Positions 8,056-18,594 of a stretch of 64,000 nt of DNA are shown here, piece by piece. The position numbers and the translations under genes are program-made. Position 1 is the stretch's first letter, and each line of letters opens with the position of its first letter. A model generated the notes under the pieces. The model did not search any database and was not told the origin of the DNA. It saw only the letters and a list, made by a program, of their open reading frames with translations. Origin of the DNA: Ideonella oryzae (GTDB lineage Bacteria; Pseudomonadota; Gammaproteobacteria; Burkholderiales; Burkholderiaceae_C); contig NZ_JAMXMC010000009.1 of the NCBI RefSeq assembly GCF_024055665.1, positions 186,001 to 250,000 on the forward strand, in the 5' to 3' direction.

Positions 8056-8595
8056 TCAGGGCCGGGACAGCGCCTGCAGCAGCTGTTGCGCGGCCTGCAG
8101 GGCCGCGGCCACCGTGGCCGAGCGCACCGCGGTGCGGTCGCCGGGCAGGGTGAGCAGCCGGCTGTGCGCCTCGGGCGTGCCTTCGGGCTGGCGACAGGCC
8201 CAGGCCAGCCACACCGTGCCCACCGGCTTGCCCGGCACCGCTCCGCCCGGCCCGGCAATGCCGGTGACGGCCAGCGCCAGCTGGGCCTCGCTGTGGGCCA
8301 GGGCCCCCAGGGCCATGGCCTCGGCCACCGGCTGGCTGACGGCCCCATGCGCCTCGATCAGCGGCGCGGGCACGCCCAGCTGGGCGCTCTTGGCCGCGTT
8401 GCTGTAGGTCACGAAGCCGCGGTCAAACCAGTCGCTGGAGCCAGCCACGCTGGTGCACAGCGCGGCGATCAGGCCGCCGGTGCAGCTCTCGGCTGTGGCC
8501 AGGCGCCAGCCGCGGCCCCGCAGGGCGTTGCCCAGCGGCTCCAGTGACGCCTGCAGGGTGGCGGCGCCGTTCAGCAAGGTGTCGTCGTGGTCCAC
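8056..8595 (-). CDS. pncC: Nicotinamide-nucleotide amidohydrolase (CinA C-terminal family)
   Basis: A 179-residue stand-alone CinA C-terminal domain. The motif LATAESCTGGLIAALCTSVAGSSDWFDRGFVTYSNAAK holds the catalytic Ser and conserved Tyr-Ser-Asn, and ALAVTGIAGPGGAVPGKPVGTVW is the second conserved block. PncC deamidates NMN to nicotinic acid mononucleotide in pyridine-nucleotide recycling. It lies 10 bp downstream of pgpA in the minus-strand run thiL-pgpA-pncC, an order often seen in betaproteobacteria. Confidence 0.93.
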   Translation of the reverse strand: MDHDDTLLNGAATLQASLEPLGNALRGRGWRLATAESCTGGLIAALCTSVAGSSDWFDRGFVTYSNAAKSAQLGVPAPLIEAHGAVSQPVAEAMALGALAHSEAQLALAVTGIAGPGGAVPGKPVGTVWLAWACRQPEGTPEAHSRLLTLPGDRTAVRSATVAAALQAAQQLLQALSRP

Positions 8596-8605
8596 GCGCG
8601 TCCCC

Positions 8606-9208
8606 TCAGGCCAGCCACAGGGCCATGACCAGCAGGGTGCACAGCGCCGCCACCAGATCGTCGAAGACGATGCCGAAGCCCTGAGCCCAGCCCGGGGGCT
8701 GGCCGGGCGCGGCCTTGAAGAGGCGGTCCGCCCAACCCACCGGGCCGACCTTGACCGCGTCGAACAGGCGGAACAGCACGAAGGCCGCCAACTGCAGGGC
8801 CCAGCCGGCGGGCGTGACGATCCAGAGGATGAGCCAAAAGGCCAGCACCTCGTCCCAAACCACGCAGGACGGATCCGCCACGCGCAGCGCGCGGGCGGTG
8901 GCGGTGCAGGCCCACCAGCCGACGAAGAAGCCGGCCACGAGGACCACCGCCCAGCCGGCCGTGTTCAGCCAGGGATCCAGCACGCGCCAGGCCCCCCAGG
9001 CCCACAGCGTGCCCACCGTGCCGGGCGCCACCGGCGACAGGCCGCTGCCCATCGCCAGCGAGACCCAGTGCAGGGGCGAGCGCCACAGCAGCCAGAGGCC
9101 CGGACGCAGCGGCGGCTGGGCGGCCGCGGCGGATTCGAAGCCGGGGCGGGTGGTTTCGGTGAGGACGCGGGCGTCGGACACCGTGTCGAGGGGGTCTTGC
9201 GGGCTCAT
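8606..9208 (-). CDS. pgpA: Phosphatidylglycerophosphatase A
   Basis: A 200-residue membrane protein with the PgpA signature GSGLSPVAPGTVGTL near residue 57, followed by hydrophobic helices, a conserved VVWDEVLAFWLIL segment and the late LFDAVKVGPVGWAD and GFGIVFDDLVAA motifs. It dephosphorylates phosphatidylglycerol phosphate at the inner membrane. Its ATG overlaps the thiL stop (ATGA), so translation is coupled. The N-terminus carries a poorly conserved extension of about 40 residues. Confidence 0.95.
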   Translation of the reverse strand: MSPQDPLDTVSDARVLTETTRPGFESAAAAQPPLRPGLWLLWRSPLHWVSLAMGSGLSPVAPGTVGTLWAWGAWRVLDPWLNTAGWAVVLVAGFFVGWWACTATARALRVADPSCVVWDEVLAFWLILWIVTPAGWALQLAAFVLFRLFDAVKVGPVGWADRLFKAAPGQPPGWAQGFGIVFDDLVAALCTLLVMALWLA

Positions 9209-10167
9209 GACTTGAAGTGGTCGAAGGCGGCCCAGCCGGCCAGGTCCAGCGGCGCGCCGGCCTCGTCGAAGGCCTGCAGGCCGGGGGTGGCGCTGATGCG
9301 GCCGATGGCCTGCACCGGCACGCCGGCCTGGGCGGCGGCGGCCTGCACGGCCGGGCCAGCGGCCTCGGGCGCGGTGAACAGCAACTCGTAGTCGTCGCCG
9401 CCGGTCAGCAGGGCCATGCGCTGCACCGCCAGCGGCTGGCGCGCCAGCAGCGGCCGGCGCGGGAAGTCCGCCAGGCGCAGCGTGGCCCCCACGCCGGAGG
9501 CCCGCAGCACATGGCCCAGGTCGCCCAGCAGGCCGTCGCTGACGTCGATGGCCGCCGTGGCCAGGCCGCGCAGCGCCAGGCCCAGGGCCACGCGCGGCTC
9601 GGGCAGCTCCATCGCGCGGCGGGCAGCGTGGAAGTCGTCCTCCGAGAGCGAGAGCGTGCCGCGGAAGACCTCCAGCGCCAGCCGCGCCTCGCCGGGAAAG
9701 CCGCTGACCCACAGCACATCGCCGGCCTGGGCGCCACTGCGGCGCAGGGCCTGGCCCGGCGGCACTTCGCCCATCACGGTGATGCCCAGGGTCAGCGGGC
9801 CGGCAGTGGTGTCGCCGCCCACCAGCTCGATGCCGTGGCGGTCGGCCAGCGCCAGCAAGCCTTCGGCGAAGGGCGCCAGGAAGCGTTCGTCGGGCCGCGG
9901 CAGGGACAGGCTCAGCGTGAAGGCCAGCGGCTCGGCGCCGCAGGCCGCCAGGTCGCTCAGGTTCACCGCCAGCGCCTTGTGGCCCAGGCGGGCCGGATCG
10001 ACAGTGGACAGAAAATGGCGCCCCTCCACCAGCAGGTCGGTGGAAACGGCCAGTTGCATGCCGGGCCGGATGTTCAGCAGGGCGCAGTCGTCACCCACGC
10101 CCAGCGCGGCGCGCCGCACGGGACGGCGGAAGAAACGGTCGATCAGCTCGAATTCACCCAGGGCCAT
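9205..10167 (-). CDS. thiL: Thiamine-monophosphate kinase
   Basis: A 320-residue AIR-synthase-fold kinase. It shows GVGDDCALL and STDLLVEGRHF (ATP/Mg site), HKALAVNLSDLAACGAEP, VGGDTTAGPL, IDVSDGLLGDLGHVL and LTGGDDYELLF. It phosphorylates thiamine monophosphate to thiamine diphosphate. The start MALGEFELIDRFF at 10167 is the normal family N-terminus; the frame stays open upstream without family similarity. It is first in thiL-pgpA-pncC and divergent from maeB, with a 194-bp gap. Confidence 0.95.
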   Translation of the reverse strand: MALGEFELIDRFFRRPVRRAALGVGDDCALLNIRPGMQLAVSTDLLVEGRHFLSTVDPARLGHKALAVNLSDLAACGAEPLAFTLSLSLPRPDERFLAPFAEGLLALADRHGIELVGGDTTAGPLTLGITVMGEVPPGQALRRSGAQAGDVLWVSGFPGEARLALEVFRGTLSLSEDDFHAARRAMELPEPRVALGLALRGLATAAIDVSDGLLGDLGHVLRASGVGATLRLADFPRRPLLARQPLAVQRMALLTGGDDYELLFTAPEAAGPAVQAAAAQAGVPVQAIGRISATPGLQAFDEAGAPLDLAGWAAFDHFKS

Positions 10168-10296
10168 GGGCCGGATTGTGGCAGTGGGCGGCTTGCGGGT
10201 CTGTGCCCGGCCCGCGTCGCGAAGGGCGGGGCAATACTCGGTGCGGGACAGAGATGCGGCAGGACGGCCGGCTTTTCGCATGTCGGCACAGCCTTC

Positions 10297-10302
10297 TACA
10301 AT
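10297..10302 (+). promoter_or_regulatory. Candidate -10 element for maeB
   Basis: TACAAT lies 60 bp upstream of the maeB ATG. A weak -35 (TTTCGC, 10274-10279) lies 17 bp before it. It fits a sigma-70 promoter in the gap divergent from thiL. No operator was recognised. Confidence 0.4.
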
Positions 10303-10361
10303 CCGAGATCCCGGTGTCAGCGCAAGCTGACCCTCCAGGCCGTCCACACGAGGAACCCGCG

Positions 10362-12656
<2,295 letters not shown>

Positions 12657-12709
12657 AAGCCACTGCCATCGCGGCCTAGCACAAAAGCGAGCCCATACTC
12701 ACAAAACCC

Positions 12710-12736
12710 TCCACTGCACGAAAAGCGTGCAGTGGA
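12710..12736 (+). terminator. Hairpin downstream of maeB
   Basis: TCCACTGCACG and CGTGCAGTGGA form a perfect 11-bp stem with a 5-nt AAAAG loop, 54 bp after the maeB stop. No T-run follows, so it is either a weak terminator or a 3'-end stabilising hairpin. Confidence 0.5.
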
Positions 12737-12737
12737 C

Positions 12738-12766
12738 TTGTGGTATTTCCGCCAATCGGCTAGGAT
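12738..12766 (+). promoter_or_regulatory. Candidate promoter for the ribonuclease-barstar pair
   Basis: TTGTGG (12738-12743), a 17-bp spacer and TAGGAT (12761-12766) resemble a sigma-70 promoter. It begins immediately after the maeB hairpin and 85 bp before the ribonuclease ATG. Confidence 0.4.
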
Positions 12767-12850
12767 GACGGTTTAGGCTTTCTGGGTAAACCCGTGGTTT
12801 CGTCCGGTCCGGTCTCGGTGGGGCAGTCCTTCGGCGTGAAGGGGCTGGTC

Positions 12851-13303
12851 ATGTCTGCCGGGCACCGTGCACAACGTGCAAAGCGCACGATGACCACCCT
12901 GGCGACCGGTGCCGTACTGGCCTGGGTCGTGGCTCTGCCAGCCCTGTCGGGCCTGGCGCTGGCGGGCTCCCCCGCCTGGGCCCGCGAATCCAGCCAGGCG
13001 GCCAGCACCACACTGCCCACCGTGGCGCTGGCCGACCTGCCGCCCCAGGCGCAGGCCACCGAGCGTCTGGTGCGCTCAGGCGGCCCCTTTCCCTACGAGA
13101 AGGACGGCATCGTGTTCGGCAACCGCGAACGCCTGCTGCCCCGCCAGACCCGAGGCTACTACCACGAGTACACCGTGCCCACACCAGGTGCACGGGACCG
13201 CGGTGCAAGGCGTCTGGTGTGCGGAGGACGTCAACCACGGAACCCCGACGCCTGTTTTTATACAGATGACCATTACGCCAGCTTTCGTCGCGTGCTGCCC
13301 TGA
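12851..13303 (+). CDS. Secreted guanyl-specific ribonuclease (RNase Sa / N1-T1 microbial family)
   Basis: 150 residues. A basic n-region (HRAQRAKR) and a hydrophobic core ending AGSPAWA form a signal peptide. The mature domain matches microbial guanyl RNases: GGPFPYEKDGIVFGNRERLLP, then YYHEYTVPTPGARDRGARR and DDHYASFRRV. By comparison with RNase Sa, the catalytic base is Glu106 (HEYT), the key Arg is about 117, and the general acid is His141. Two cysteines (VCGG and DACF) could pair. The ATG at 12851 keeps the basic n-region; 12794 and 12890 are alternatives. It is followed 51 bp later by a barstar gene, so it is a toxin-like RNase with its inhibitor. Confidence 0.9.
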   Translation: MSAGHRAQRAKRTMTTLATGAVLAWVVALPALSGLALAGSPAWARESSQAASTTLPTVALADLPPQAQATERLVRSGGPFPYEKDGIVFGNRERLLPRQTRGYYHEYTVPTPGARDRGARRLVCGGRQPRNPDACFYTDDHYASFRRVLP

Positions 13304-13354
13304 GCCGCGAAGCAAGAGGGCCTGAACTTTTTTGACCACAGGAGGAACGCGACC

Positions 13355-13750
13355 ATGCTGCTGCAGTCAGTCCGTCCCAACATCGTGCAGGCGATACGCG
13401 CCTATCGGGTCGACGACCTGATGCGCGCGGCCCAGGAATCGGGCCAGCACTTTCTGTTCGCCAATCTGACCGATGCCCAGTCCAAGCAGGACGTGCTGGA
13501 GACCATCGCGACCTCGTTCCTGTTCCCCCAGCACTTCGGCAAGAACCTGGACGCGCTCTACGACTGCATGACCGACCTGGTCAACAAGTCGGGGGCCCAG
13601 CCGGGCTTTGTGGTGGTGCTGGAGCACATTCCCGACAACAGCAAGTTCGACCGCGAGTCGCGCGAGCAGTTGCTGGACGTGTTCCGGGATGCCGCGGACT
13701 TCTGGGCGGACCGCAAGGTCCCGTTCAGATGCTTCTATTCTTTTCAGTAG
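13355..13750 (+). CDS. Barstar-family ribonuclease inhibitor
   Basis: 131 residues, cytosolic (no signal peptide). The barstar block SKQDVLETIATSFLFPQHFGKNLDALYDCMTDL (about 48-80) is followed by VVVLEHIPDNSKF and a C-terminal FWADRKVPFRCFY. In barstar the equivalent helix inserts acidic residues into the RNase active site. A strong CAGGAGG ribosome site lies 10 bp before the ATG. It is directly downstream of the secreted RNase and should protect the cytosol from unexported enzyme. Confidence 0.92.
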   Translation: MLLQSVRPNIVQAIRAYRVDDLMRAAQESGQHFLFANLTDAQSKQDVLETIATSFLFPQHFGKNLDALYDCMTDLVNKSGAQPGFVVVLEHIPDNSKFDRESREQLLDVFRDAADFWADRKVPFRCFYSFQ

Positions 13751-13914
13751 CCCGCTCCCAAGAAAACGGGTCATGGGAGCGGGCTGCTGAAACGGCCCCC
13801 ACGAAGCCGGCCACCAAGGCCAGCACCAAGGCAGGCGCAAACCCCAACTTCGGCATGAACATGCCGATGATGTGCAGCGCCTTCGACACCGCGATGTGGC
13901 GCGACGCGGCCTGA
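13729..13914 (+). CDS. Possible small hypothetical protein overlapping the barstar 3' end
   Basis: An open frame of 61 residues whose second half (KPATKASTKAGANPNFGMNMPMM and following) has nearly all G/C third positions, as real genes here do, and ends 33 bp before a strong terminator. Against it, the only in-frame ATG before residue 43 lies inside barstar, the first codons are A/T-ending, and a stem-loop sits in the frame. I do not recognise a family. It is either a short Lys/Ala/Thr-rich protein or a remnant of a longer gene. Confidence 0.3.
   Translation: MLLFFSVARSQENGSWERAAETAPTKPATKASTKAGANPNFGMNMPMMCSAFDTAMWRDAA
13749..13785 (+). terminator. 12-bp stem-loop at the barstar stop codon
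   Basis: AGCCCGCTCCCA (13749-13760) and TGGGAGCGGGCT (13774-13785) form a perfect 12-bp stem with a 13-nt loop, starting in the barstar stop codon. No T-run follows on the plus strand. Confidence 0.45.
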
Positions 13915-13946
13915 CGGCCGGCGACGCGCTCTTTGCCGCCTTGCAC

Positions 13947-13976
13947 ACGGCCCGCCTCGGCGGGCCGTTTGTCTTG
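13947..13976 (+). terminator. Intrinsic terminator between convergent transcripts
   Basis: ACGGCCCGCC and GGCGGGCCGT form a tight GC-rich hairpin followed on the plus strand by TTGTCTT. It would end transcripts from the RNase-barstar side just before the convergent rsmA 3' end at 13985. Confidence 0.75.
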
Positions 13977-13984
13977 GTGCGCCC

Positions 13985-14761
13985 TCAGGCGGTGGGCAGA
14001 ACCTGCGCCAGGGCGACGTACTCCGCCACCGGCACTTCCTCGGCACGGCGCTGCAGGTCGAAGCTGCCGGCAAAGCCCTGCTCGTCGAGCCAGCGGCCCA
14101 GCGAGTGCCGCAGCAGCTTGCGCCGCTGCGAGAAGGCCACCTGCACCATCTGCTCGAAACGCCCCAGGTCCAGTGCCACAGGTTGCGGCCAGGGCACCAT
14201 GCGCACCACGGCCGAATCCACCCGCGGTGGCGGGTCGAAGGCTTCGGGCGGCACATCGAGCAGCGACTCGATGTGGTAGCGCCACTGCAGCATCACCGAC
14301 AGGCGGCCATAGGCCTTGTGGCCCGGCGTGGCGGCCATGCGGTCCACCACCTCCTTCTGCAGCATGAAGTGCTGGTCTTCCACCCGGTCGGCCCAGGGCA
14401 GCAGGTGAAAGAGGATGGGGCTGGAGATGTTGTAGGGCAGGTTGCCGATCACGCGCGGCGCGCCGCCCAGGCGTTCAGCCAGCGCACCGAAGTCCACCGT
14501 CAGCACGTCCGCCTCGACCACGTCCACGTCACCGCGCTTGCGCAGGCGGGCCGCCAGGTCGCGGTCCAGTTCGATGACGGTCAGATGCTCGCAACGGGCC
14601 AGCACCGGCAGGGTCAGGGCCCCCAAGCCAGGGCCGATCTCAACCAGCGGCTGACCCGGCCTCGGGTCGATGGCCCGGACGATGTCGTCGATCAGCGCGG
14701 TGTCGGTCAGGAAGTGCTGACCGAAACGCTTGCGCGCGTGGTGCCTGGTGCCGGCGCTCAC
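13985..14761 (-). CDS. rsmA: 16S rRNA (adenine1518/1519-N6) dimethyltransferase
   Basis: 258 residues, the normal KsgA/RsmA length. Motifs: [11 protein letters not shown] at the N-terminus, SAM-binding [15 protein letters not shown], acidic VIELDRDLA, and the catalytic N-L-P-Y in [18 protein letters not shown]. The C-terminal [12 protein letters not shown] is also typical. It dimethylates two adjacent adenosines of the helix-45 loop in 16S rRNA. Its ATG overlaps the surA stop (ATGA), so it is translationally coupled as the third gene of lptD-surA-rsmA. Confidence 0.96.
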   Translation of the reverse strand: MSAGTRHHARKRFGQHFLTDTALIDDIVRAIDPRPGQPLVEIGPGLGALTLPVLARCEHLTVIELDRDLAARLRKRGDVDVVEADVLTVDFGALAERLGGAPRVIGNLPYNISSPILFHLLPWADRVEDQHFMLQKEVVDRMAATPGHKAYGRLSVMLQWRYHIESLLDVPPEAFDPPPRVDSAVVRMVPWPQPVALDLGRFEQMVQVAFSQRRKLLRHSLGRWLDEQGFAGSFDLQRRAEEVPVAEYVALAQVLPTA

Positions 14762-16107
14762 AGCGGCGGCTCGCGCATCTCGATGAACGCGCGGCTGCGC
14801 AGCTCCTCGAGCCAGTCGCTGTAGGCAGCAGCGTACTTGCGCTCGCTCAGCACGCCCTTGGCCTGGTCGCGCAACTGTTCGGGGCTGACCTTGACGTCCC
14901 GGCGGTCCAGCACCTGGATCAGGTGCACGCCGTAGCGGGAGACGATGGGCTGGGAGATGCCGCCCTTGGACAGTGCGTTCATCGCGGTTTCAAACTCCGG
15001 CACCAGCGAGCCCGGGCTGGTCCAGCCCAGGTCACCGCCGCGGGCAGCCGAGCCGTCCTCGGAATACTGGCGGGCCAGGTCCTCGAAGCGGGCCTTGCCC
15101 GCCAGGATCTGGCTGCGGAACTCGGACAGACGCAGCCGGGCTTCGTCCACCGACAGCTGGGCCGAGGGGCGCAGCAGGATGTGGCGGGCCCGCGTCTGGG
15201 TCGCCTCGCCGGGATTGGACTCGGCGCGCGAAAGCAGCTTGAGCAGGTGGAAGCCGGCCCCGCTGCGCACAGGCTGGGGCGTCACGCCACCGACCGGCAG
15301 GAAGCGCACGGCGTTGACGAACAGGTCGGGCAGGCGATCCATCGGCCGCCCGCCGATTTCGCCCCCGCGATCCCGGTTGGCATCCTCGGACATGTCCTTG
15401 GCCACCACCGCAAAAGGCTCACCGGCCTTGAGCCGGGCCTGGGCCTGCTCGATGCGGGCGCGCTTTTGCGCCACCACCTCGTCGCTGGCCCCGTCGGGCA
15501 CGGTCACCAGGATCTGGGCGATGTTGAGCTCGATGCGTTGGGACTGGCTGGCACGCTGGGTGCTCAGGTAGTCCTCGATCTCGCCGTCGCTGACCTTGAT
15601 GCGGCTCTGCACCTCCCGGTCGCGGATGCGCTGGGCCAGGATCTGGTCACGCAGGTTGTTGCGGAAGGTGAAGAAGTCCATGCCGTCGCGCTTGAGCTGC
15701 TCGCGCAGCTGCGCCACCGTCAGGCGGTTCATCGAAGCCACGTTCTCGACCGCGCGCTGGAGCTCGGCGTCGTCCACCGTCATGCCGCTGTCGCGTGCAG
15801 CAGTGGTCTGCAGACGCTCGTTGATCAGCCCGTCGATGGCCTGCTGGCGCAGGGTCTTCTCGTCGGGCACGGGCGCCTGGTTGCGCTGGGCCTCGCCGGC
15901 CAGCTGCCCCATGCGCTGCTGCACCTCGATCTCGGTGACCAGCTCGTTGTTGACCACCGCCACGATGTAGTCCGCTGTGGCCGGCGCCGCCGCGGCTGCC
16001 GAAGCCGCCTTGGCCGCAACAGCCTGGGCCAGCGCGCCAGCATGGGGAAGGACCAGGACGGCCGTCAGGGCCAGCACGCGAAAGACGGGTCGGGAAGATG
16101 CGATCAT
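14758..16107 (-). CDS. surA: Periplasmic chaperone / peptidyl-prolyl isomerase SurA
   Basis: 449 residues. After a signal peptide ([19 protein letters not shown]), the SurA N-terminal helical domain starts at [20 protein letters not shown]. Two parvulin domains follow: about residues 195-295 ([12 protein letters not shown] to [12 protein letters not shown]) and about 310-410 ([13 protein letters not shown] to [11 protein letters not shown]). The C-terminal helix is [18 protein letters not shown]. SurA escorts unfolded outer-membrane proteins to the Bam complex. Its start overlaps the lptD stop by 4 bp. Confidence 0.96.
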   Translation of the reverse strand: MIASSRPVFRVLALTAVLVLPHAGALAQAVAAKAASAAAAAPATADYIVAVVNNELVTEIEVQQRMGQLAGEAQRNQAPVPDEKTLRQQAIDGLINERLQTTAARDSGMTVDDAELQRAVENVASMNRLTVAQLREQLKRDGMDFFTFRNNLRDQILAQRIRDREVQSRIKVSDGEIEDYLSTQRASQSQRIELNIAQILVTVPDGASDEVVAQKRARIEQAQARLKAGEPFAVVAKDMSEDANRDRGGEIGGRPMDRLPDLFVNAVRFLPVGGVTPQPVRSGAGFHLLKLLSRAESNPGEATQTRARHILLRPSAQLSVDEARLRLSEFRSQILAGKARFEDLARQYSEDGSAARGGDLGWTSPGSLVPEFETAMNALSKGGISQPIVSRYGVHLIQVLDRRDVKVSPEQLRDQAKGVLSERKYAAAYSDWLEELRSRAFIEMREPPL

Positions 16108-18575
16108 GGAGTCTCGGAAGTGGGCTGCGCGCCGCTCTTGGCATCACGCAGCAGCTGGTAGCCGGGGATATTGTCCTTCAGGACCTGCAGCGGGTTGGTG
16201 CCCAGGCTGGACAGGCCGGTCAGCTCCAGCTGGATCATCCAGCGCTGGGTGGTCTCGCTCTGACCGGTGGACTGGCGCTTGTTGACCACGCGCAGGATCC
16301 AGCAGCCGGCGTCGTACTCGATGCCGGCCACCGAATCGGTGACCTTCTGGTCCTTCATGCTGTAGTTGACCCGCCCGACACCGTAGAGGGTGCCGTGGCA
16401 GCTGCCGGACTGGCCGGTGCCCCCACCGCGGTAGAGCGGCCATTGGAAGCCCAGCTCGAACTGCTCGCTGCTGCCACGGGCGTAGCGGTAGGTGCCGGAA
16501 ATCGTCTGGAACGGCCCCGGGTTGTAACGGGTCGAGAGAATGGTCCGCTCGGAACTGTGGATGTCGGAGTTGTACTGCAGCAGGGTGTCCATGCTCCAGG
16601 CCGGGGTCAGTTGGCCGGAGGCGAACAGCAGCAGGTCCGAAGCCCGCTTGGTGCTGGGCGTGCCGCTGGACGTGAGCCGCTGATCACGGAACTGGAAGCG
16701 CTGCGCCGCGCCAAAGCGCAGGCGCTCGATGCCCGACTGGTCGTCGATGAAGCGGGTGGTGGCGCCCAGGGTCACCTGGTGTTCATCGCTGACCCGGTCC
16801 ACGCCGGTGAACTCGTTGTCCTGGTAGATGGACATCGAGTTGAAATCGCTGGCCGCGGTGTCGAAGGTGGGCAGCAGGGACTGGTCGCGGTAGGGCGTGA
16901 GCACGTAGTGCAGGCGCGGCTCCAGGGTCTGCGACAGGCCCGAGCCGAACCACGAGACGTCGCGCTCGAAGCGCAGGCCACTGTCCAGGCTCAGCGTCGG
17001 GATGCTGCGGCTGGCGTGCTGCCGCCCATCCAGCATCGGCTGGTCCGTCGAGTAGCTCGCGCTGTTGAGCGAGAGCTTGGGCGTGAGCCAGCCCCAACCG
17101 CTGTCGAAGCGGCGGGACAGGGTGGCGATGGCATGCACCCGGCTGCCTTCAGCGCGGTCGTCGCCGGCCGAGCGATCCGCCAGCACGAAGCGGTTGGCCT
17201 CGGTCTCCAGCGAAAAGTCCAGCCCCTGGGTCAGGCCCAGGTTCAGCCGCACGCCCAGCTGGGGCGCGCGCTCATAGGGCACGGTGATGGGGTTGTCCAC
17301 GTCCTGCAGCGTGCGCCAACCCTGCACCCCGGCGTACAGCGTGACATCGCCCTGGTCGAGCTGCCACTGCTTGGACGCCCTGGCCGACTGCGACAGCAGG
17401 CGCGGCGTCAGGCTCGGCAGCATGCCGGAGAAGTCCTTCCAGTAGCGGTCGTCCGAGGCATCCTGGTAGGACCACTCGTAGTGCAGACCGTCGCCCGCAT
17501 CGGTGTAGTGCTCGGCCTCGACCGAGTAGCGCTGGTGGCCGGTCGTGCGGTCGTAGGGCAGGTAGTGGCCCGCGACGGTGCCCTCGTCGTTGGCCCCGAG
17601 CAGGTAGCGGAACTCGCCCTGCAGCGCCGTGTCCCGGCGGGTGGACAGGATGGGGCCGAGGGTCAGGTCGTAGTTGGGCGCCAGCCGCCAGTAATAGGGC
17701 TGGGCAATGCCGAAACCGCCGCGCGAGTCGATGCTGATCGTGGGCGGCAGCAGACCGGTCTTGGCCTCGGACGTGGCCGGAAAGGTCATCACCGGCGCCG
17801 CCAGGATGGGCACGCCCAGGAAATGCAGCACCGCGCCCTGGGCCCGGCCCTCGTTCTGGTCAAAGTCGAGGTCCAGCTGGTCCATGCGCAGCACCCAGTC
17901 GGGCTCGGAGCCATCCTCGGGCTTGCAGCTGCTGTAGCTGGCGTCGTAGGCGTGCAGGCGCTGCGGGCTGTCGAAATCGATGCGCGAAGCCTGTCCACCG
18001 GCCTGGGTCTTGCCGAAGAAAAAGGTCGGCTCGGTGACCGTGCCGGCATTGGTGTCCAGATGCACCTGCGCGGCGGTGCCGGTGTAGCGGTCGCCCTGGT
18101 TGCGCATCTGGACATGGCCCTGGGCAATGGCCAGCTGGCTGGGCTGCAGGTAGCGCAGATGGTCGGCCGTGAGCTGCAGGCCGCCCCGGCGCAGCTCGAC
18201 CTCGCCATCGGCCACGCTCTCGCCATCGAGCACGCTGGTCACCTGTCGCGCGCTGAGCTGGGCCGGGCCGGTGGGCGAGTCATTGGCCGTCAGGGCGCCG
18301 AAGGGGGCGCTGGCGGCCGGATCCGGGGCCGGTGTGGGCGGCACCGGGATGGCCGCGCCAGACTGGGCCCAGCCGGGCAGGCCGGCCAGCACCCCGCCGC
18401 CCAGCAGGCCCGCTGCCGCCAGGTGCAGGGACAGGCGGCGCAGCAAGGGACGGCGCGGGTGGGAAGAGGATGAAGGGGACTGGCGCAATTCGCGGACTCG
18501 CGGCCGCCCCGGCACAGGCCGGTGACCGAGGCAGCAGCAGGCTGCACCCCGGGCCCCGCCCCTGGAGGGCGTCAT
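16104..18575 (-). CDS. lptD: LPS-assembly outer-membrane protein LptD
   Basis: About 823 residues. A signal segment (LLRRLSLHLAAAGLLGGGVLAGLPGWAQ) is followed by the jellyroll OstA domain (VTSVLDGESVADGEVELRRGGLQLTADHLRY) and a long barrel whose strands include TGLLPPTISIDSRGGFGIAQPYYW and a C-terminal LTGLSSLGTNPLQVLKDNIPGY. Cysteines in SCKPEDG, GSCHGTL and AGCWILR may serve the disulfides LptD needs. It inserts LPS into the outer leaflet with LptE. The start is uncertain: the ATG at 18575 gives a long Cys-rich leader before the signal peptide, and a downstream non-ATG start is possible. It is divergent from the AmgK-like kinase, 19 bp apart. Confidence 0.93.
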   Translation of the reverse strand: MTPSRGGARGAACCCLGHRPVPGRPRVRELRQSPSSSSHPRRPLLRRLSLHLAAAGLLGGGVLAGLPGWAQSGAAIPVPPTPAPDPAASAPFGALTANDSPTGPAQLSARQVTSVLDGESVADGEVELRRGGLQLTADHLRYLQPSQLAIAQGHVQMRNQGDRYTGTAAQVHLDTNAGTVTEPTFFFGKTQAGGQASRIDFDSPQRLHAYDASYSSCKPEDGSEPDWVLRMDQLDLDFDQNEGRAQGAVLHFLGVPILAAPVMTFPATSEAKTGLLPPTISIDSRGGFGIAQPYYWRLAPNYDLTLGPILSTRRDTALQGEFRYLLGANDEGTVAGHYLPYDRTTGHQRYSVEAEHYTDAGDGLHYEWSYQDASDDRYWKDFSGMLPSLTPRLLSQSARASKQWQLDQGDVTLYAGVQGWRTLQDVDNPITVPYERAPQLGVRLNLGLTQGLDFSLETEANRFVLADRSAGDDRAEGSRVHAIATLSRRFDSGWGWLTPKLSLNSASYSTDQPMLDGRQHASRSIPTLSLDSGLRFERDVSWFGSGLSQTLEPRLHYVLTPYRDQSLLPTFDTAASDFNSMSIYQDNEFTGVDRVSDEHQVTLGATTRFIDDQSGIERLRFGAAQRFQFRDQRLTSSGTPSTKRASDLLLFASGQLTPAWSMDTLLQYNSDIHSSERTILSTRYNPGPFQTISGTYRYARGSSEQFELGFQWPLYRGGGTGQSGSCHGTLYGVGRVNYSMKDQKVTDSVAGIEYDAGCWILRVVNKRQSTGQSETTQRWMIQLELTGLSSLGTNPLQVLKDNIPGYQLLRDAKSGAQPTSETP

Positions 18576-18582
18576 TAGAATC
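18573..18582 (+). promoter_or_regulatory. CATTAGAATC box (-10-like) before the AmgK-like gene
   Basis: CATTAGAATC contains TAGAAT, 13 bp upstream of the ATG at 18595. The identical 10-mer precedes pyrF (50206-50215). If it is the -10, the leader is only a few nucleotides. No good -35 is visible. Confidence 0.4.
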
Positions 18583-18594
18583 CGGGGATTATCC

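Noticed and set aside
13725-13862. 45-residue minus-strand frame with a signal-peptide-like stretch overlapping the barstar 3' end
   Set aside because: The antisense plus-strand frame has better codon use. The hydrophobic stretch arises from the reverse complement, and no ribosome site is visible.
16098-18473. 791-codon plus-strand open frame opposite lptD
   Set aside because: Antisense to a complete lptD in an intact operon.
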